From DASSKO01 sp035690425 (GTDB lineage: Bacteria > Actinomycetota > Actinomycetes > Propionibacteriales > Nocardioidaceae), in assembly GCA_035690425.1 (NCBI GenBank), contig DASSKO010000085.1, positions 1-50,922 on the forward strand: 50,922 nt of DNA, read 5' to 3'. Below, one piece after another: positions 1 through 9,297 of this stretch. The number at the start of each line of letters is the position of its first letter. The stretch's first letter is position 1. The notes beneath the pieces are model-generated. The model had not been told where the DNA came from. It worked only from the letters and a program-made list of their open reading frames with translations, and ran no database searches. A program made the position numbers and the translations under genes.

Positions 1-2
1 AC

Positions 3-1532
3 CTGCGGGTGGCGACTGAGCCGAGCCTCTATCGCGCACTGGTGAACACGTTGCTGATCGCCGTCGGTGCGAGCGCGATCAGCTTGGGCGCCGGCGTACC
101 GATTGCCTGGTTCATCAGCCGCACGAATATCCCGGGCAAAGAGGCGCTGCGGACGATGACGTCGGTGTCGTTCATGATCCCTGGCTTCCTCAGTGCTATC
201 GCGTACGCCGTGCTGATGGCGCCGAACTCGGGGTGGTTCAACCGTCTTGCTGAAAGGCTGTTCGGAGTAGAGGAGGGCCCGTTCAACATCTACAGCCTGT
301 TCGGGATCACGATGGTCACCTCGTTCGGGTCGGTGGCCTTCGTGGTCTTCTTGACCACGGCGGCCCTCGACTCGGTTGACGCCGGTCTGGAGCAGTCCGC
401 ACGCATCCTCGGCGGGTCGCGGATGAAGATCCTGCTGGGCATCACCTGGCCGTTGGTGACTCCGGCGCTGCTGGCTTCGACGTTGCTGGTATTCGTGCAC
501 AGCCTGGCGTTGTTCGGCTCGCACGCGATCCTCGGTCTGCCGGTGCAGATCTACACGCTGCCGACGCGGATCTACTCCTTGTTCTCCTTCCCGCCCGACT
601 ACGGTGCGGCCACCGCACTGTCAATGGTGCTGGTGCTGCTGACCATCGGTTGTCTGTTCCTCCAGCGCTGGTTGCTGAAGCGGCGGTCGTACATCACCAC
701 CGGAGGCAAGGCCGGAGTCAAGGACCAGGTGAACCTTGGCCGGTACCGCTGGCCGGCATTCCTGGGCTGTCACGGCTTCTTCGCGTTCGCGGTGTACCTG
801 CCGGTGCTGGTCCTTGTTCTCGCATCGGTCACCGAGGCGCGAGGCCGAGGGCTAGGGTGGGACAACCTGACCTGGGACCACTACCAGTACGTGCTTTTCG
901 AGTACTCGCTGACCCAACGAGCAGCACTCAACACCTTGATCCTCGCAGTGTCCGCGGCCACGGTCGGCGTCCTCCTCGGCGGGCTGATCGCCTACATCAA
1001 CCTCCGCCTCAAGGTGCGCGGCACGAAACTCCTGGACTACCTGTCGACCATCCCGCTCGGACTCCCGGGCGTCGTGCTGGCCGTCGGCCTGGTCCTCGCC
1101 TGGATCCGTGTGCCGATTCCGATCTACGCCACCTTGTGGATCCTGCTGATCGCCTACCTGACCCGCTACATCCCACTCGCGGTGCGGTCCGCCGACAGCG
1201 CACTACGGCAGATCGACCCCTCGCTCGAGGAAGCCTCGCGGATCAGTGGCGGGTCCTGGCTGCGCAGCATCACCGAGATCACCCTCCCGCTGATGAAGGG
1301 CGGGATGGTCGCCGGCTGGTCGTTGATCTTCGTCCAGGTGATCGGTGAGCTCGCTGCCACCATCCTGCTGTTCTCGGTCGGAACCGAAACCGTGGCGGTG
1401 GCGATATATCAGCGTTCGGAGGAGGGCCACTTCGAAGAGGTGGCCGCCCTCGCGGTCCTTGTCCTTCTCGCAACGGCCCTGGTACTGGGGCTGGCTCGCC
1501 GGGTGACCGGAGCATCAGTCACCCGGTGGTAG
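3..1532 (+). CDS. ABC transporter permease, fused double-domain FbpB/ThiP type (5' partial)
   Basis: Inner-membrane permease of a binding-protein-dependent importer of the ferric iron / thiamine / polyamine type, in which two permease domains are fused. The reading frame is open to the left edge of the window, so the gene probably starts upstream; the GTG at 9 falls inside what looks like the first core membrane segment. About a dozen hydrophobic segments are visible. Each half carries an EAA-type loop that docks on the ATPase: LEQSARILGGS in the first half and LEEASRISGGS in the second, each followed by a short stretch ending in PL. The ATPase gene follows after 25 bp with a good ribosome site, so both are one operon; the binding protein is presumably upstream of the window. 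The substrate cannot be read from the sequence. Confidence 0.9.
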   Translation: MRVATEPSLYRALVNTLLIAVGASAISLGAGVPIAWFISRTNIPGKEALRTMTSVSFMIPGFLSAIAYAVLMAPNSGWFNRLAERLFGVEEGPFNIYSLFGITMVTSFGSVAFVVFLTTAALDSVDAGLEQSARILGGSRMKILLGITWPLVTPALLASTLLVFVHSLALFGSHAILGLPVQIYTLPTRIYSLFSFPPDYGAATALSMVLVLLTIGCLFLQRWLLKRRSYITTGGKAGVKDQVNLGRYRWPAFLGCHGFFAFAVYLPVLVLVLASVTEARGRGLGWDNLTWDHYQYVLFEYSLTQRAALNTLILAVSAATVGVLLGGLIAYINLRLKVRGTKLLDYLSTIPLGLPGVVLAVGLVLAWIRVPIPIYATLWILLIAYLTRYIPLAVRSADSALRQIDPSLEEASRISGGSWLRSITEITLPLMKGGMVAGWSLIFVQVIGELAATILLFSVGTETVAVAIYQRSEEGHFEEVAALAVLVLLATALVLGLARRVTGASVTRW

Positions 1533-1557
1533 AGCGCCACCAACCTGGAGGAAACAC

Positions 1558-2694
1558 ATGGGCACGATCGAGATTTCGAATCTGACCAAGAAGTACGGCG
1601 ACCAGACCGCTGTCGACAGCCTCGACCTGTCCATCGAAGACGGCCAGTTCGTCACCCTTCTGGGCCCCAGCGGATGCGGCAAGACGACGACCCTCCGGAT
1701 GGTGGCGGGATTCATTGAGCCTGACGAGGGCACGATCACCGTGGACGGGCGCGTGGTGTCTTCACCGTCGGCGGTCGTGCCACCCGATCAGCGGGGGATG
1801 GGGATGGTCTTCCAGAACTACGCGCTGTGGCCACACAAGACGGTCTACCAGAACGTCGCATACGGGTTGCGCGTGCAACGGCCGAGGCTGGCGCGCAAGG
1901 ACATTCGCGCCAAGGTCGGGGCGATCCTCGACGTCGTGAGCCTTCCCGGTTATGAGGACAGGTACCCGGGACAGCTCAGCGGCGGCCAGCAACAGCGGGT
2001 GGCGCTGGCTCGTTCGCTCGTCACCGAGCCCTCGATTCTGCTTCTCGACGAGCCACTGTCGAATCTCGATGCGAAGCTCCGGGACCGAATGCGTGACGAG
2101 GTCCAAGAGATCCAGCGTCGCACGGGGATCACCTTCGTCTATGTCACTCATGACCAAGGCGAGGCGATGAGCATGTCGGACCGGATTGCGGTCATGCGCA
2201 GTGGACACCTCGAGCAGTACGCGGCACCTCGCCAGGTCTACTTCCGGCCTACGAACGTCGCGGTCGCCGACTTCATGGGGCTGATCAACCTGGTGCCGGG
2301 TCGCGTCGAGGCCTTCGATACCTCCGAGTCCACCGTGGACGTAGACCTCGAGTTCGGTCTTCGGTTGCGTCTGGCGGCCGGTGACCAGCGGCTGTCGCCT
2401 GGTGATGACGTGACGGTGGCGATCCGGCCGGAGTCCATCGCGACGCGGGCGCCGATCGAGACCGGCGACATGTTCGTCGCTGACGTCACCCACGCCACCA
2501 TGCTGGGGAACATGTGTCACTACGTCATCGACGTCGCGGGTACGAGCCTGCGGGTGCAGACCACCAACACCGTCGACCTCGAGCGTGGTGCGCGCGTCGC
2601 CCTGGACATCGACGCCGCCCGGGCGAGTGTCTTTCCCGCCGAGGCGAACGACCGCAGGGTCGAGTCTCATACTGAGAAGGAACGCGTGTCATGA
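1558..2694 (+). CDS. ABC transporter ATP-binding protein (FbpC/PotA type)
   Basis: Cytoplasmic ATPase that powers the preceding permease. Walker A GPSGCGKT is at residues 36-43, the signature LSGGQ at 140-144, Walker B with the catalytic Glu (ILLLDEP) at 160-166, and the switch His in YVTHD about 30 residues later. The C-terminal 130 residues, beyond the ATPase domain, fit a TOBE domain (sequences such as VTVAIRPESI), as in iron, spermidine and maltose importers. The length of 378 aa is normal for this family. The start ATG is preceded by GGAGG at a good distance. The stop codon overlaps the ATG of the dipeptidase gene (ATGA), indicating translational coupling. Iron, 2-aminoethylphosphonate, polyamine or thiamine uptake are all possible. 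Confidence 0.93.
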   Translation: MGTIEISNLTKKYGDQTAVDSLDLSIEDGQFVTLLGPSGCGKTTTLRMVAGFIEPDEGTITVDGRVVSSPSAVVPPDQRGMGMVFQNYALWPHKTVYQNVAYGLRVQRPRLARKDIRAKVGAILDVVSLPGYEDRYPGQLSGGQQQRVALARSLVTEPSILLLDEPLSNLDAKLRDRMRDEVQEIQRRTGITFVYVTHDQGEAMSMSDRIAVMRSGHLEQYAAPRQVYFRPTNVAVADFMGLINLVPGRVEAFDTSESTVDVDLEFGLRLRLAAGDQRLSPGDDVTVAIRPESIATRAPIETGDMFVADVTHATMLGNMCHYVIDVAGTSLRVQTTNTVDLERGARVALDIDAARASVFPAEANDRRVESHTEKERVS

Positions 2695-3752
2695 CACAGA
2701 CCGACGACCTCGTCACCGCGGTTCGGCGGCTCCATAGCGACTCGCTCATCGTCGAAGGACACCGGGACTGCTATGAGCAGATCCACCGGCTCAACGAGGG
2801 GGAGCAGAACCCCGTCCGGGACCGCCTGATTCCGCGCCTGCGCGCAGGCGGTGTCGACGTGGTGTTCTACGCGATCGGCGGGGACACCATCGCCCACTCC
2901 AACGGAACTGATCGGCCGCTGGCGGCGACCCTCCAGAACATCGACGCCTTGGTGGATGCGCTGGACCAGGACACCGGTGTCGAGGTGCTGACCGAGGGCT
3001 CGCAGCTACCGACGGCCCCCGATGGCCGAATCCGCATCATCTTGCACCTCGAGGGCGGCAAACCCCTGGAGGGCGACTTGTCGTCGCTACGGACGCTGTA
3101 CCGACTCGGCGTCCGGTCGGCGCAGCTCACCTGGAACGTGCGTAACGAGCTGGCCGATGGCGTGCTCGACCGGCGGACGGGGGGAGGACTCAGCCGGTTC
3201 GGCGCCGACGTCGTGACTGAGATGAACCGGCTGGGGATGCTCGTCGATCTTGCCCACATCGCCGAGACGGGTTTCTGGCACGCCGTGGAGATCACCCAGG
3301 CGCCTCTCGTCGTGACGCACGCAAACACCAGAGCGGTATTCGACCACCCTCGCAACCTCACGGACGCACAGGTGCGCGCGATCGCCGACGTACGCGGTGT
3401 CGTGGGGGTGCACTGCCTGCCCGCCTATGTCGATCCCGAGTGCCCCACGCTCGATCGCCTGGTCGACCACGTCGTGCACATCGCGGAGCTCGTCGGTATC
3501 GAACACGTCGGCCTCGGTGCAGACTTTCCCACCAGCGACGGGCCGAGGCCGGCTCGTGAGCAGCGCTTCCCTCGCAAGCACGAGCAACTCACCGGACTCA
3601 ACGAGATCGATGAGCTGCCCGCCCTGACCGAGGTCCTGTTGCGCCGGGGCTTCCACGAAACTGAAGTCGCGGCCATTCTTGGCGGGAACTTCGTCCGGGT
3701 GCTTCGCGACGTCGTCGGCACAGCACCGACCAGCCCCACGAATCATATTTGA
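2691..3752 (+). CDS. Membrane dipeptidase-family hydrolase (peptidase M19)
   Basis: Zinc hydrolase of the renal dipeptidase family, which cleaves dipeptides including those with a C-terminal D-residue. The family's metal ligands are visible in order: H24 and D26 (EGHRD), the bridging E121 (HLEGG), H189 (DLAHI) and H210 (VVTHAN), the substrate-binding R221 (HPRNLTD) and the catalytic D278 (GLGADF). At 353 aa with no signal peptide or membrane anchor, it is a typical bacterial cytoplasmic member. It overlaps the ATPase stop by ATGA, so it is co-translated with the importer; an imported peptide or peptide-like compound is therefore a plausible substrate (inference). Confidence 0.92.
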   Translation: MTQTDDLVTAVRRLHSDSLIVEGHRDCYEQIHRLNEGEQNPVRDRLIPRLRAGGVDVVFYAIGGDTIAHSNGTDRPLAATLQNIDALVDALDQDTGVEVLTEGSQLPTAPDGRIRIILHLEGGKPLEGDLSSLRTLYRLGVRSAQLTWNVRNELADGVLDRRTGGGLSRFGADVVTEMNRLGMLVDLAHIAETGFWHAVEITQAPLVVTHANTRAVFDHPRNLTDAQVRAIADVRGVVGVHCLPAYVDPECPTLDRLVDHVVHIAELVGIEHVGLGADFPTSDGPRPAREQRFPRKHEQLTGLNEIDELPALTEVLLRRGFHETEVAAILGGNFVRVLRDVVGTAPTSPTNHI

Positions 3753-3756
3753 TATG
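3744..3756. promoter_or_regulatory. Inverted repeat before the GntR gene, possible operator
   Basis: CATAT-TTG-ATATG, an AT-rich inverted repeat in otherwise very GC-rich DNA. It overlaps the stop codon of the dipeptidase gene and lies about 30 bp before the GntR start. GntR/FCD regulators often bind short A/T-rich palindromes near their own gene, so autoregulation is possible; this rests on position and base composition only. Confidence 0.3.
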
Positions 3757-3786
3757 TTACGCGGGTATACGGAAGGAGCATCGGCT

Positions 3787-4458
3787 GTGTCTGACTTGAA
3801 GTCGCAGACGATCTATCGGGCGCTGCGCGAGCGGATCCTGTCCAACGATATCGAGCCCGGCGCCCGGTTGGTGCTCCGCGAGATCGCCCAAACCTACAAG
3901 GCCAGCGACATCCCGGCGCGCGAGGCACTGCGGATGCTCGAGCGGGACGGCCTGGTGGAGACCGCTCCCTACCGCGGCGCCCGGGTCACGACACTGACCA
4001 CGCGCGAGATCGAGGAAACCTACTTCATCCGGTCCCACCTGGAGAGCATCGCCACCGGGCTGGCCGCCGAACGCATCTCCGAGGCCGAGTTGGATCGGCT
4101 CGACGTGTTGATGGAAAGGATGCGGGAGGCGGTCGAGGCCCAGGACGGCCCTGGGTTCTCCGACCTCAACCGGGAGTTCCACCAGACCATCGTCACCGCC
4201 TGCGGCAACGAGATGCTGTGTGAGCTGACGATGGACATCTGGCAACGCCACTCGGGCTTTCAACGGGTCTTCCGGATGGTCCCGAAGCGGCTCGCGACCT
4301 CACAGGCCGAGCACGAGGGGATCATGGCCGCGTTGCGAGCGCGCGACACCGAACGTGCGTCGAAGCTGGCGCTGTGGCACAAGCGCTCGGTCGGTGACAC
4401 CGTCGGTCAGCTGGTCGGTGACACCAAGGAGGAGCGTGGCGAAGGGGTCACCGCGTGA
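3787..4458 (+). CDS. GntR-family transcriptional regulator (FCD/FadR type)
   Basis: DNA-binding regulator of 223 aa. The N-terminal winged helix-turn-helix includes the typical stretch IPAREALRMLERDGLVE, and the rest fits the all-helical FCD ligand-binding domain (IRSHLESIATGLAAE, then FHQTIVTACGN), which usually binds a small carboxylate through metal-coordinating Asp/His residues. I chose the GTG at 3787 because GGAAGGAG ends 8 bp before it; longer in-frame starts would run back into the dipeptidase gene. It probably controls the flanking importer, dipeptidase and FAH-family genes (inference from position). Confidence 0.9.
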   Translation: MSDLKSQTIYRALRERILSNDIEPGARLVLREIAQTYKASDIPAREALRMLERDGLVETAPYRGARVTTLTTREIEETYFIRSHLESIATGLAAERISEAELDRLDVLMERMREAVEAQDGPGFSDLNREFHQTIVTACGNEMLCELTMDIWQRHSGFQRVFRMVPKRLATSQAEHEGIMAALRARDTERASKLALWHKRSVGDTVGQLVGDTKEERGEGVTA

Positions 4459-4623
4459 GGCCGGCAAACGCCAACCCGGTAAGAAAAAGCACCACGCGCA
4501 GTCCGCGGCGTGCCCACCGTCTTCGAGGTTCCTCGTCGGCGAGGCCGCCTGGTCAGAGCCGTGTCCGCCTCACTTCCATCGCCTTGGAAGCCGTCCCATA
4601 CTTCGAGCGTAAGGTGCCCTGCT

Positions 4624-5343
4624 ATGCGACATGCCGTTGACCAGCCGACTACGAACGGGTACGCGATCGCGACACCGGTCGTCACGACCGTGGCCGTGGA
4701 CGGCACGGACGCGACGTTCCCCGTGGCCCGCGTCTTCTGCGTCGGCCGCAACTATGCAGAGCACGCCATCGAGATGGGCCACGACCCGGACCGCGAGCCG
4801 CCCTTCTTCTTCATGAAGCCGGCCGACGCCGTCGTGCCGACCGGCAGCAGGCTGCCCTTCCCGACGCAGACCGAGGAGCTGCACCACGAGGTCGAGCTCG
4901 TGGTCGCTCTCGGTGAGGGCGGTCAGGACATCGAGGTGGAGAAGGCCCTCGACCACGTCTTCGGTTACGCCGTCGGTCTCGACATGACCCGCCGCGACAT
5001 GCAGGCGACGGCCAAACAGATGGGCCGCCCATGGGATATGGCCAAAGGGTTCGACCGGTCGGCCCCGACCGGGCCGATCCGGGCGGCTGCGGACATCGGG
5101 CACCCGAGCGAGGGCGCCATCTGGTTGCACATCAACGGGGAAGTGCGCCAGGAGGGCGACCTCGCGCAGCAGATCTGGAAGGTGCCCGAGACGATCAGCT
5201 ACCTCAGCACGCTGGTCGCGCTGCGTCCCGGGGACTTCATCCTCACCGGCACCCCCAAGGGCGTCGGCCGGGTCGAGCGCGGCGACCGCCTGGAAGGCCA
5301 CATCGACGGCGTAGGGGATCTGGCCGTCAGCTACGAGTACTGA
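4624..5343 (+). CDS. Fumarylacetoacetate hydrolase family protein (fumarylpyruvate hydrolase-like)
   Basis: Cytoplasmic Mg-dependent hydrolase or isomerase acting on a 2-oxo or beta-diketo acid, 239 aa, with only the FAH catalytic domain. Motifs in order: the strongly conserved CVGRNYAEHA at 39-48, PFFFMKPADAVV near 60-71, metal ligands E89 and E91 in HHEVELV, and D120 in GYAVGLDMTRRD. The closest match I know is the NagK/YcgM-type group, where fumarylpyruvate of the gentisate pathway is cleaved; other 2-oxo acid substrates are equally possible. The ATG at 4624 is chosen because AAGGTG precedes it at good spacing and the homology begins just after it. It stands 165 bp downstream of the GntR gene on the same strand, so it may belong to the same regulon. 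Confidence 0.9.
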   Translation: MRHAVDQPTTNGYAIATPVVTTVAVDGTDATFPVARVFCVGRNYAEHAIEMGHDPDREPPFFFMKPADAVVPTGSRLPFPTQTEELHHEVELVVALGEGGQDIEVEKALDHVFGYAVGLDMTRRDMQATAKQMGRPWDMAKGFDRSAPTGPIRAAADIGHPSEGAIWLHINGEVRQEGDLAQQIWKVPETISYLSTLVALRPGDFILTGTPKGVGRVERGDRLEGHIDGVGDLAVSYEY

Positions 5344-5401
5344 GGTTCGTAGCGGGAACTCCCCACACCGCCTCCGCGGCGACCTGCGCGCCGGCATGGG
5401 G

Positions 5402-6325
5402 TCAGCCGAGCTGCTTCTCGAACAGGTCGAGGGACTGCTGCGCGGCCTGGATGCCGATGCCGCTGAGCAGGTCGTCGTTGATCGGGTGCACGTCGCCCTG
5501 CTGGACCGCGTCGAGGGTCTTCCACAGCGGGCCGCCGATGACCTCCGCCTTGTCGGTGTCCTGGTCCGGGCCGTAGGTGCTGACGTAGATCACGTCCGCG
5601 TCGGCCTTGGTGACCTGCTCCGGCGAGAGCTCGAGGAAGGTGTCCTCGCCCCGGGCGGCAGCCGGCACCTGGACCCCCATGTCGGACAGGATCGTGCCGT
5701 GGAACGACTGGTCGGAGTAGAGCCGGATCTGCCCCGGCAGGAAGCGGACGAGACCCAGCGTCATGTCCTCGGGCAGCGTCTTGCCCAGCTCGGCGGCACG
5801 CTCCTCGAAGTCGGTGATCATCCGCTCGGCCTGCTGCTTCTTGTTCAGCGCCTCGGCGTACAGGCGGAAGTTGTCCTTCCAGGTGTCGCCGAGGTCGGGT
5901 GCGAGCACAGTGGGCGCGATCGCCTTGAGCTGATCGTAGATGGCCTCGTGCCGGACGGTGCTGGACAGGATCAGGTCTGGGTCGAGGGCGGCGATGGCCT
6001 CCAGGTTCGGCTCGCTGATGGTGCCGACCATCTCGATGCCCGCTGTCTGGTCGCCGAGGTAGCTGAGGAAATCGGTCGAGGCGTCCACGCGGACCGCACC
6101 CACCGGCTTGACGCCCAGCGCCAGCGTGTCGTCGAGCTCACCGGTGTCGAGCACCACCACCCGCTCGGGGTGGACCGGCACCTCGGCGGTGCCCATGGCG
6201 TGCTGGACGGTGCGCGTCTCGGTGTTCGATGCGTCGGAACTGTCATCCGCGGCGCTGCTGCTGCAGGCGGCCAACAGCACGGCGCTCAGGAGGAGCACGC
6301 CGATCCGCGTCCAGGTCTTGATCAC
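5402..6325 (-). CDS. Iron-siderophore ABC transporter substrate-binding lipoprotein
   Basis: Extracytoplasmic receptor that delivers a ferric siderophore to the permeases encoded upstream. The N-terminus is a lipoprotein signal with the lipobox LLAAC, acylated Cys at residue 21, followed by a Ser/Asp-rich linker. The remainder (307 aa total) reads as a class III periplasmic-binding fold: VVVLDTGELDDTLALGVKPVG, then IEMVGTISEPNLEAIAALDPD, DLIL, and a C-terminal stretch ending in LFEKQLG. The GTG start at 6325 follows GAAGGGAA. It is the last gene of a four-gene minus-strand operon, 58 bp after the ATPase gene. Confidence 0.93.
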   Translation of the reverse strand: MIKTWTRIGVLLLSAVLLAACSSSAADDSSDASNTETRTVQHAMGTAEVPVHPERVVVLDTGELDDTLALGVKPVGAVRVDASTDFLSYLGDQTAGIEMVGTISEPNLEAIAALDPDLILSSTVRHEAIYDQLKAIAPTVLAPDLGDTWKDNFRLYAEALNKKQQAERMITDFEERAAELGKTLPEDMTLGLVRFLPGQIRLYSDQSFHGTILSDMGVQVPAAARGEDTFLELSPEQVTKADADVIYVSTYGPDQDTDKAEVIGGPLWKTLDAVQQGDVHPINDDLLSGIGIQAAQQSLDLFEKQLG

Positions 6326-6383
6326 GGTTGTTCCCTTCGTTGCAGAGTGGTCGAGCGTTGCAGGGTGGGTGAGCCGGCGACTG

Positions 6384-7163
6384 CTAGCTCGGTACGGGGA
6401 TGACCAGCGGGCTGCCGGTCACGGGACACTCGATGACCTTGCTGTACAGGCCGAAGACCGCCGAGACCATCGCGGCGTCGACGACTTCGTGCGGGGAGCC
6501 CTCGGCCACCACCTGACCGTCCTTCATCGCGACCAGGTGGTCTGCGTAGCGCGTCGCCTGGTTGAGGTCGTGCAGGACGGCCACGACCGTGCGCTCGCCC
6601 TCGCGGACCAGCCGGGTGAGCAGGTCGAGAACCTCGACCTGGTGGGCGACGTCGAGGTACGTCGTCGGCTCGTCGAGCAGCAGTAGGTCGGTGCGCTGGG
6701 CAAGTGCCATCGCGACCCACACCCGCTGTCGCTGGCCGCCGGACAGCGACTCGACCTCACGGTCCACCAGGTCGGCCACGCCCGCCTGCTCGATCGCGGT
6801 CGCGACGGCTTCCTCGTCCTGCTCCGACCACGGGCTCCACCAGTGCTGGTGCGGCTGCCGGCCCCGAGCGACCAGGTCGGCCACGACGATGCCGTCGGGC
6901 GCGCTCGGTGACTGCGGCAGCAGCCCTAGGGTCTGGGCCACCTCGCGGGTCGGCTGCTGGTGGAGCGCGCGTCCGTCGAGCAGGACTGCACCTGCTCGCG
7001 GACGCAGCAGCCGGGACATGCCGCGCAGCAGGGTGGACTTGCCGCAGGCGTTGGGGCCTACCAGCACGGTGAGCCGCCGGTCGGGGACCGCGAGGTCGAG
7101 GTCGGCGACGACGTCGCGTGCGTCGTAGCCGAACGAGCTCTCGTGTGCCTCCAGGCGGCTCAC
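6384..7163 (-). CDS. Siderophore ABC transporter ATP-binding protein (FepC/FecE type)
   Basis: Cytoplasmic ATPase of the ferric-siderophore importer, 259 aa. Walker A GPNACGKS is at 36-43, the signature LSGGQRQR at 140-147, Walker B LLLLDEPT at 160-167, and the switch His in VLHDLNQAT. The GTG start at 7163 is chosen because GGAGGTG lies just before it and its GTGA overlaps the stop codon of the upstream permease, a sign of translational coupling. The frame continues open upstream, but that part is the shadow of the permease gene. Confidence 0.94.
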   Translation of the reverse strand: MSRLEAHESSFGYDARDVVADLDLAVPDRRLTVLVGPNACGKSTLLRGMSRLLRPRAGAVLLDGRALHQQPTREVAQTLGLLPQSPSAPDGIVVADLVARGRQPHQHWWSPWSEQDEEAVATAIEQAGVADLVDREVESLSGGQRQRVWVAMALAQRTDLLLLDEPTTYLDVAHQVEVLDLLTRLVREGERTVVAVLHDLNQATRYADHLVAMKDGQVVAEGSPHEVVDAAMVSAVFGLYSKVIECPVTGSPLVIPVPS

Positions 7164-8212
7164 CGCACACCTCCGGAGCGGGTCAGCAGCCAGAGCAGGT
7201 ACGGCGCTCCGATGGCGGCAGTGAACACGCCGACCGGCAGCTCGACCGGGGCGAACAGGCGGCGAGCAACGATGTCGGCGGCGGTGACCACGAGCGCGCC
7301 TACGAGCGCCGAGGCGACCAGCGGTTCCACGTGGGATCGGGTGAGGCGGCGGGCGATCTGCGGCGCCCCGAGCGCGACGAAGTTGACAGCGCCCACGGCC
7401 GCGGTCGCCGTGGCGGCCAGGCAGATGCCGAGTACGAACAGGCCCAGGCGGCTGGGGCCCAGGCGGGTGCCGAGACCGGCGGCGACGTCGTCGCCGAGAC
7501 TGAGCGAGCGCAGCGTTCGCGCGGCTGCGGGCAGGAACGGCAGCGCCACGCCGAGCGCGATCAGCGGGCCGGCGGCCATCTCCATGTCGCGGCCGTGCAG
7601 GCTGCCGGTCAGCCACACCGTCGCCTCCTGCGCGTCCGTGATCTCCGCGTTCGCGACCAGCAGCGACGTCAGGCTGTTGAGCGCCCCCGCGGCGAAGCCG
7701 GTACCACCGAGCGCGACGCCGATCACCACCAGCCGCGACACGTGCAGTCCCCGGCGCCAGGCGAGGACGTACACGAGCGCGGCCGTCAGGCCGCCTCCGG
7801 CGAGCGCCAGCACTGGCACCCACGCCGCGCTGACACCGACGAGCGTGATCGCCGCGACGGCACCGACTCCGGCGCCGGCCGTCACGCCGATCAGGTCGGG
7901 ACTGGCCAGGGGGTTGCGCACCATCGCCTGGAAGATCGCGCCCGCCAGACCGAACGCAGCGCCGGCGGCAACGCCGGTGAGCACTCGTGGCAGCCGCAGC
8001 TCCTGCACGATGAGGTCAGCCCACGACGGAAGAACAAGCGCGTGCAGTACCTCGGTGAACGGCACCGGGTAGTCCCCGACGCTCAGCGACACCGTCACGG
8101 TCACCAGCAGCAGCACCGCGAGTACGCCGCAGACGGCCACGTTGCGGCGTCCCGGGCGACGCCGGCCGGACACCCTGTTCCGGGCCGGCCGGAGGGAGTC
8201 GATGACGGCCAT
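7160..8212 (-). CDS. Siderophore ABC transporter permease (FecCD family), second subunit
   Basis: Integral membrane subunit with about ten hydrophobic segments in 350 aa, the standard size of the family. Recognisable family sequences include LRLPRVLTGVAAGAAFGLAG near residue 75, RNPLASPDLIGVTAGA shortly after, and the C-terminal VELPVGVFTAAIGAPYLLWLL. Its ATG at 8212 shares one base with the stop codon of the first permease gene (TGATG) and its own stop overlaps the ATPase start, so the three are translated as a unit. It pairs with the other permease as a heterodimer. Confidence 0.94.
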   Translation of the reverse strand: MAVIDSLRPARNRVSGRRRPGRRNVAVCGVLAVLLLVTVTVSLSVGDYPVPFTEVLHALVLPSWADLIVQELRLPRVLTGVAAGAAFGLAGAIFQAMVRNPLASPDLIGVTAGAGVGAVAAITLVGVSAAWVPVLALAGGGLTAALVYVLAWRRGLHVSRLVVIGVALGGTGFAAGALNSLTSLLVANAEITDAQEATVWLTGSLHGRDMEMAAGPLIALGVALPFLPAAARTLRSLSLGDDVAAGLGTRLGPSRLGLFVLGICLAATATAAVGAVNFVALGAPQIARRLTRSHVEPLVASALVGALVVTAADIVARRLFAPVELPVGVFTAAIGAPYLLWLLTRSGGVR

Positions 8213-9285
8213 CAGCCGACCGCCCGCTCGCGTCGGTCCGCCGAGGACTGCACCGTCCGGACGCCGTCGGCGGGAGGTGGCTGCGCCACGGCAGCCGGCC
8301 GATGCTCGCGGCGGACAAGCCAGATGAGGAACGGTGCGCCCAGCAGTGCGGTCACCACACCGGCGGGCACCTCGCCGGGGCGGACCAGCAGCCGGCCCAG
8401 CACGTCTGCACAGACCAGCAGGGCAGGCGCGTACACCGCCGAAGCCACCAGCAGCCAGCCGTGCGACGACCCCACCATCGGCCGGACCAGGTGAGGGATG
8501 ACCAGGCCGATGAATGCGATGGGGCCGGCCGCCGCGACCGCTGCCCCCGTCAGCAGCACGATCGCGATGCCGGCCAGCACCCGCGTCGCGGCGAGGTTGC
8601 GGCCCAGGGCACGCGCGACGTCATCACCGAGCGCGAGCGCGTCGAGCCCGCGCACGCACAACGCAGCCGCCAGCAGACCCGCACCGACGAACGGCAGGAT
8701 CGCGGCGGCCACGCCGATGTCGCGGTTGACGAGGGAACCAACCGCCCAGAACCTGTACTGGTCGAGCACCTCCTGGTCGACGACGAGCACCGCGCTGGTG
8801 ATCGAGCCCAGCGTCGCGCTCACCGCGGCGCCGCCGAGCACGAGGCTCGTGATGGGCGACCGACGGCTGCGGTTGGCCACGGCGTAGACGGTCACCGCGG
8901 CGACCAGCGCGCCTGCGAAGGCGAACCAGATATGGCCCGCCACCGCGGTGACGCCGCCTAGAGTGACCGCCACGACCAGACCGAGCGCCGCGCCCGCGCT
9001 GACACCGAGCAGTCCCGGGTCGGCCACGGGGTTGCGGGTGAGTCCCTGCATCACCGCACCGGCCACACCCAACGCAAGGCCGACAACGAGCCCGACGACG
9101 GTGCGGGGAAGGCGCAAGGATCGTACGGCGATCTGGTCCGGCGACCCGTCGAAGTCGGTCAGCGCTCCGACCACGTCGGGCAACGACACCGGGCGGGCGC
9201 CCAGGGCGAGGCTGGCGAGTACGGCGGTCGCGACCAACGCGACGCCGAGCGCCAGCGCCGTGCCCCGTCGCCCCGCCTGTCTCAT
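8212..9285 (-). CDS. Siderophore ABC transporter permease (FecCD family), first subunit
   Basis: First gene of the iron-uptake operon, 357 aa with about ten membrane segments. Family landmarks: SLRLPRTVVGLVVGLALGVA, TRNPVADPGLLGVSAGAALG, and at the C-terminus GEVPAGVVTALLGAPFLIWL. The ATG at 9285 is preceded by GGAGAG and, 13 bp upstream, by a DtxR/IdeR-type iron box, so transcription should be shut off when iron is plentiful. A diverged copy of its N-terminal coding sequence occurs again near 10.15 kb. Confidence 0.94.
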   Translation of the reverse strand: MRQAGRRGTALALGVALVATAVLASLALGARPVSLPDVVGALTDFDGSPDQIAVRSLRLPRTVVGLVVGLALGVAGAVMQGLTRNPVADPGLLGVSAGAALGLVVAVTLGGVTAVAGHIWFAFAGALVAAVTVYAVANRSRRSPITSLVLGGAAVSATLGSITSAVLVVDQEVLDQYRFWAVGSLVNRDIGVAAAILPFVGAGLLAAALCVRGLDALALGDDVARALGRNLAATRVLAGIAIVLLTGAAVAAAGPIAFIGLVIPHLVRPMVGSSHGWLLVASAVYAPALLVCADVLGRLLVRPGEVPAGVVTALLGAPFLIWLVRREHRPAAVAQPPPADGVRTVQSSADRRERAVG

Positions 9286-9297
9286 CGCGCCCTCTCC

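Noticed and set aside
4459..4623. A longer N-terminus for the FAH-family protein starting at 4510
   Set aside because: The extra 38 residues are Arg/Ser/Pro-rich with no homology, and the ATG at 4624 has a proper ribosome site.
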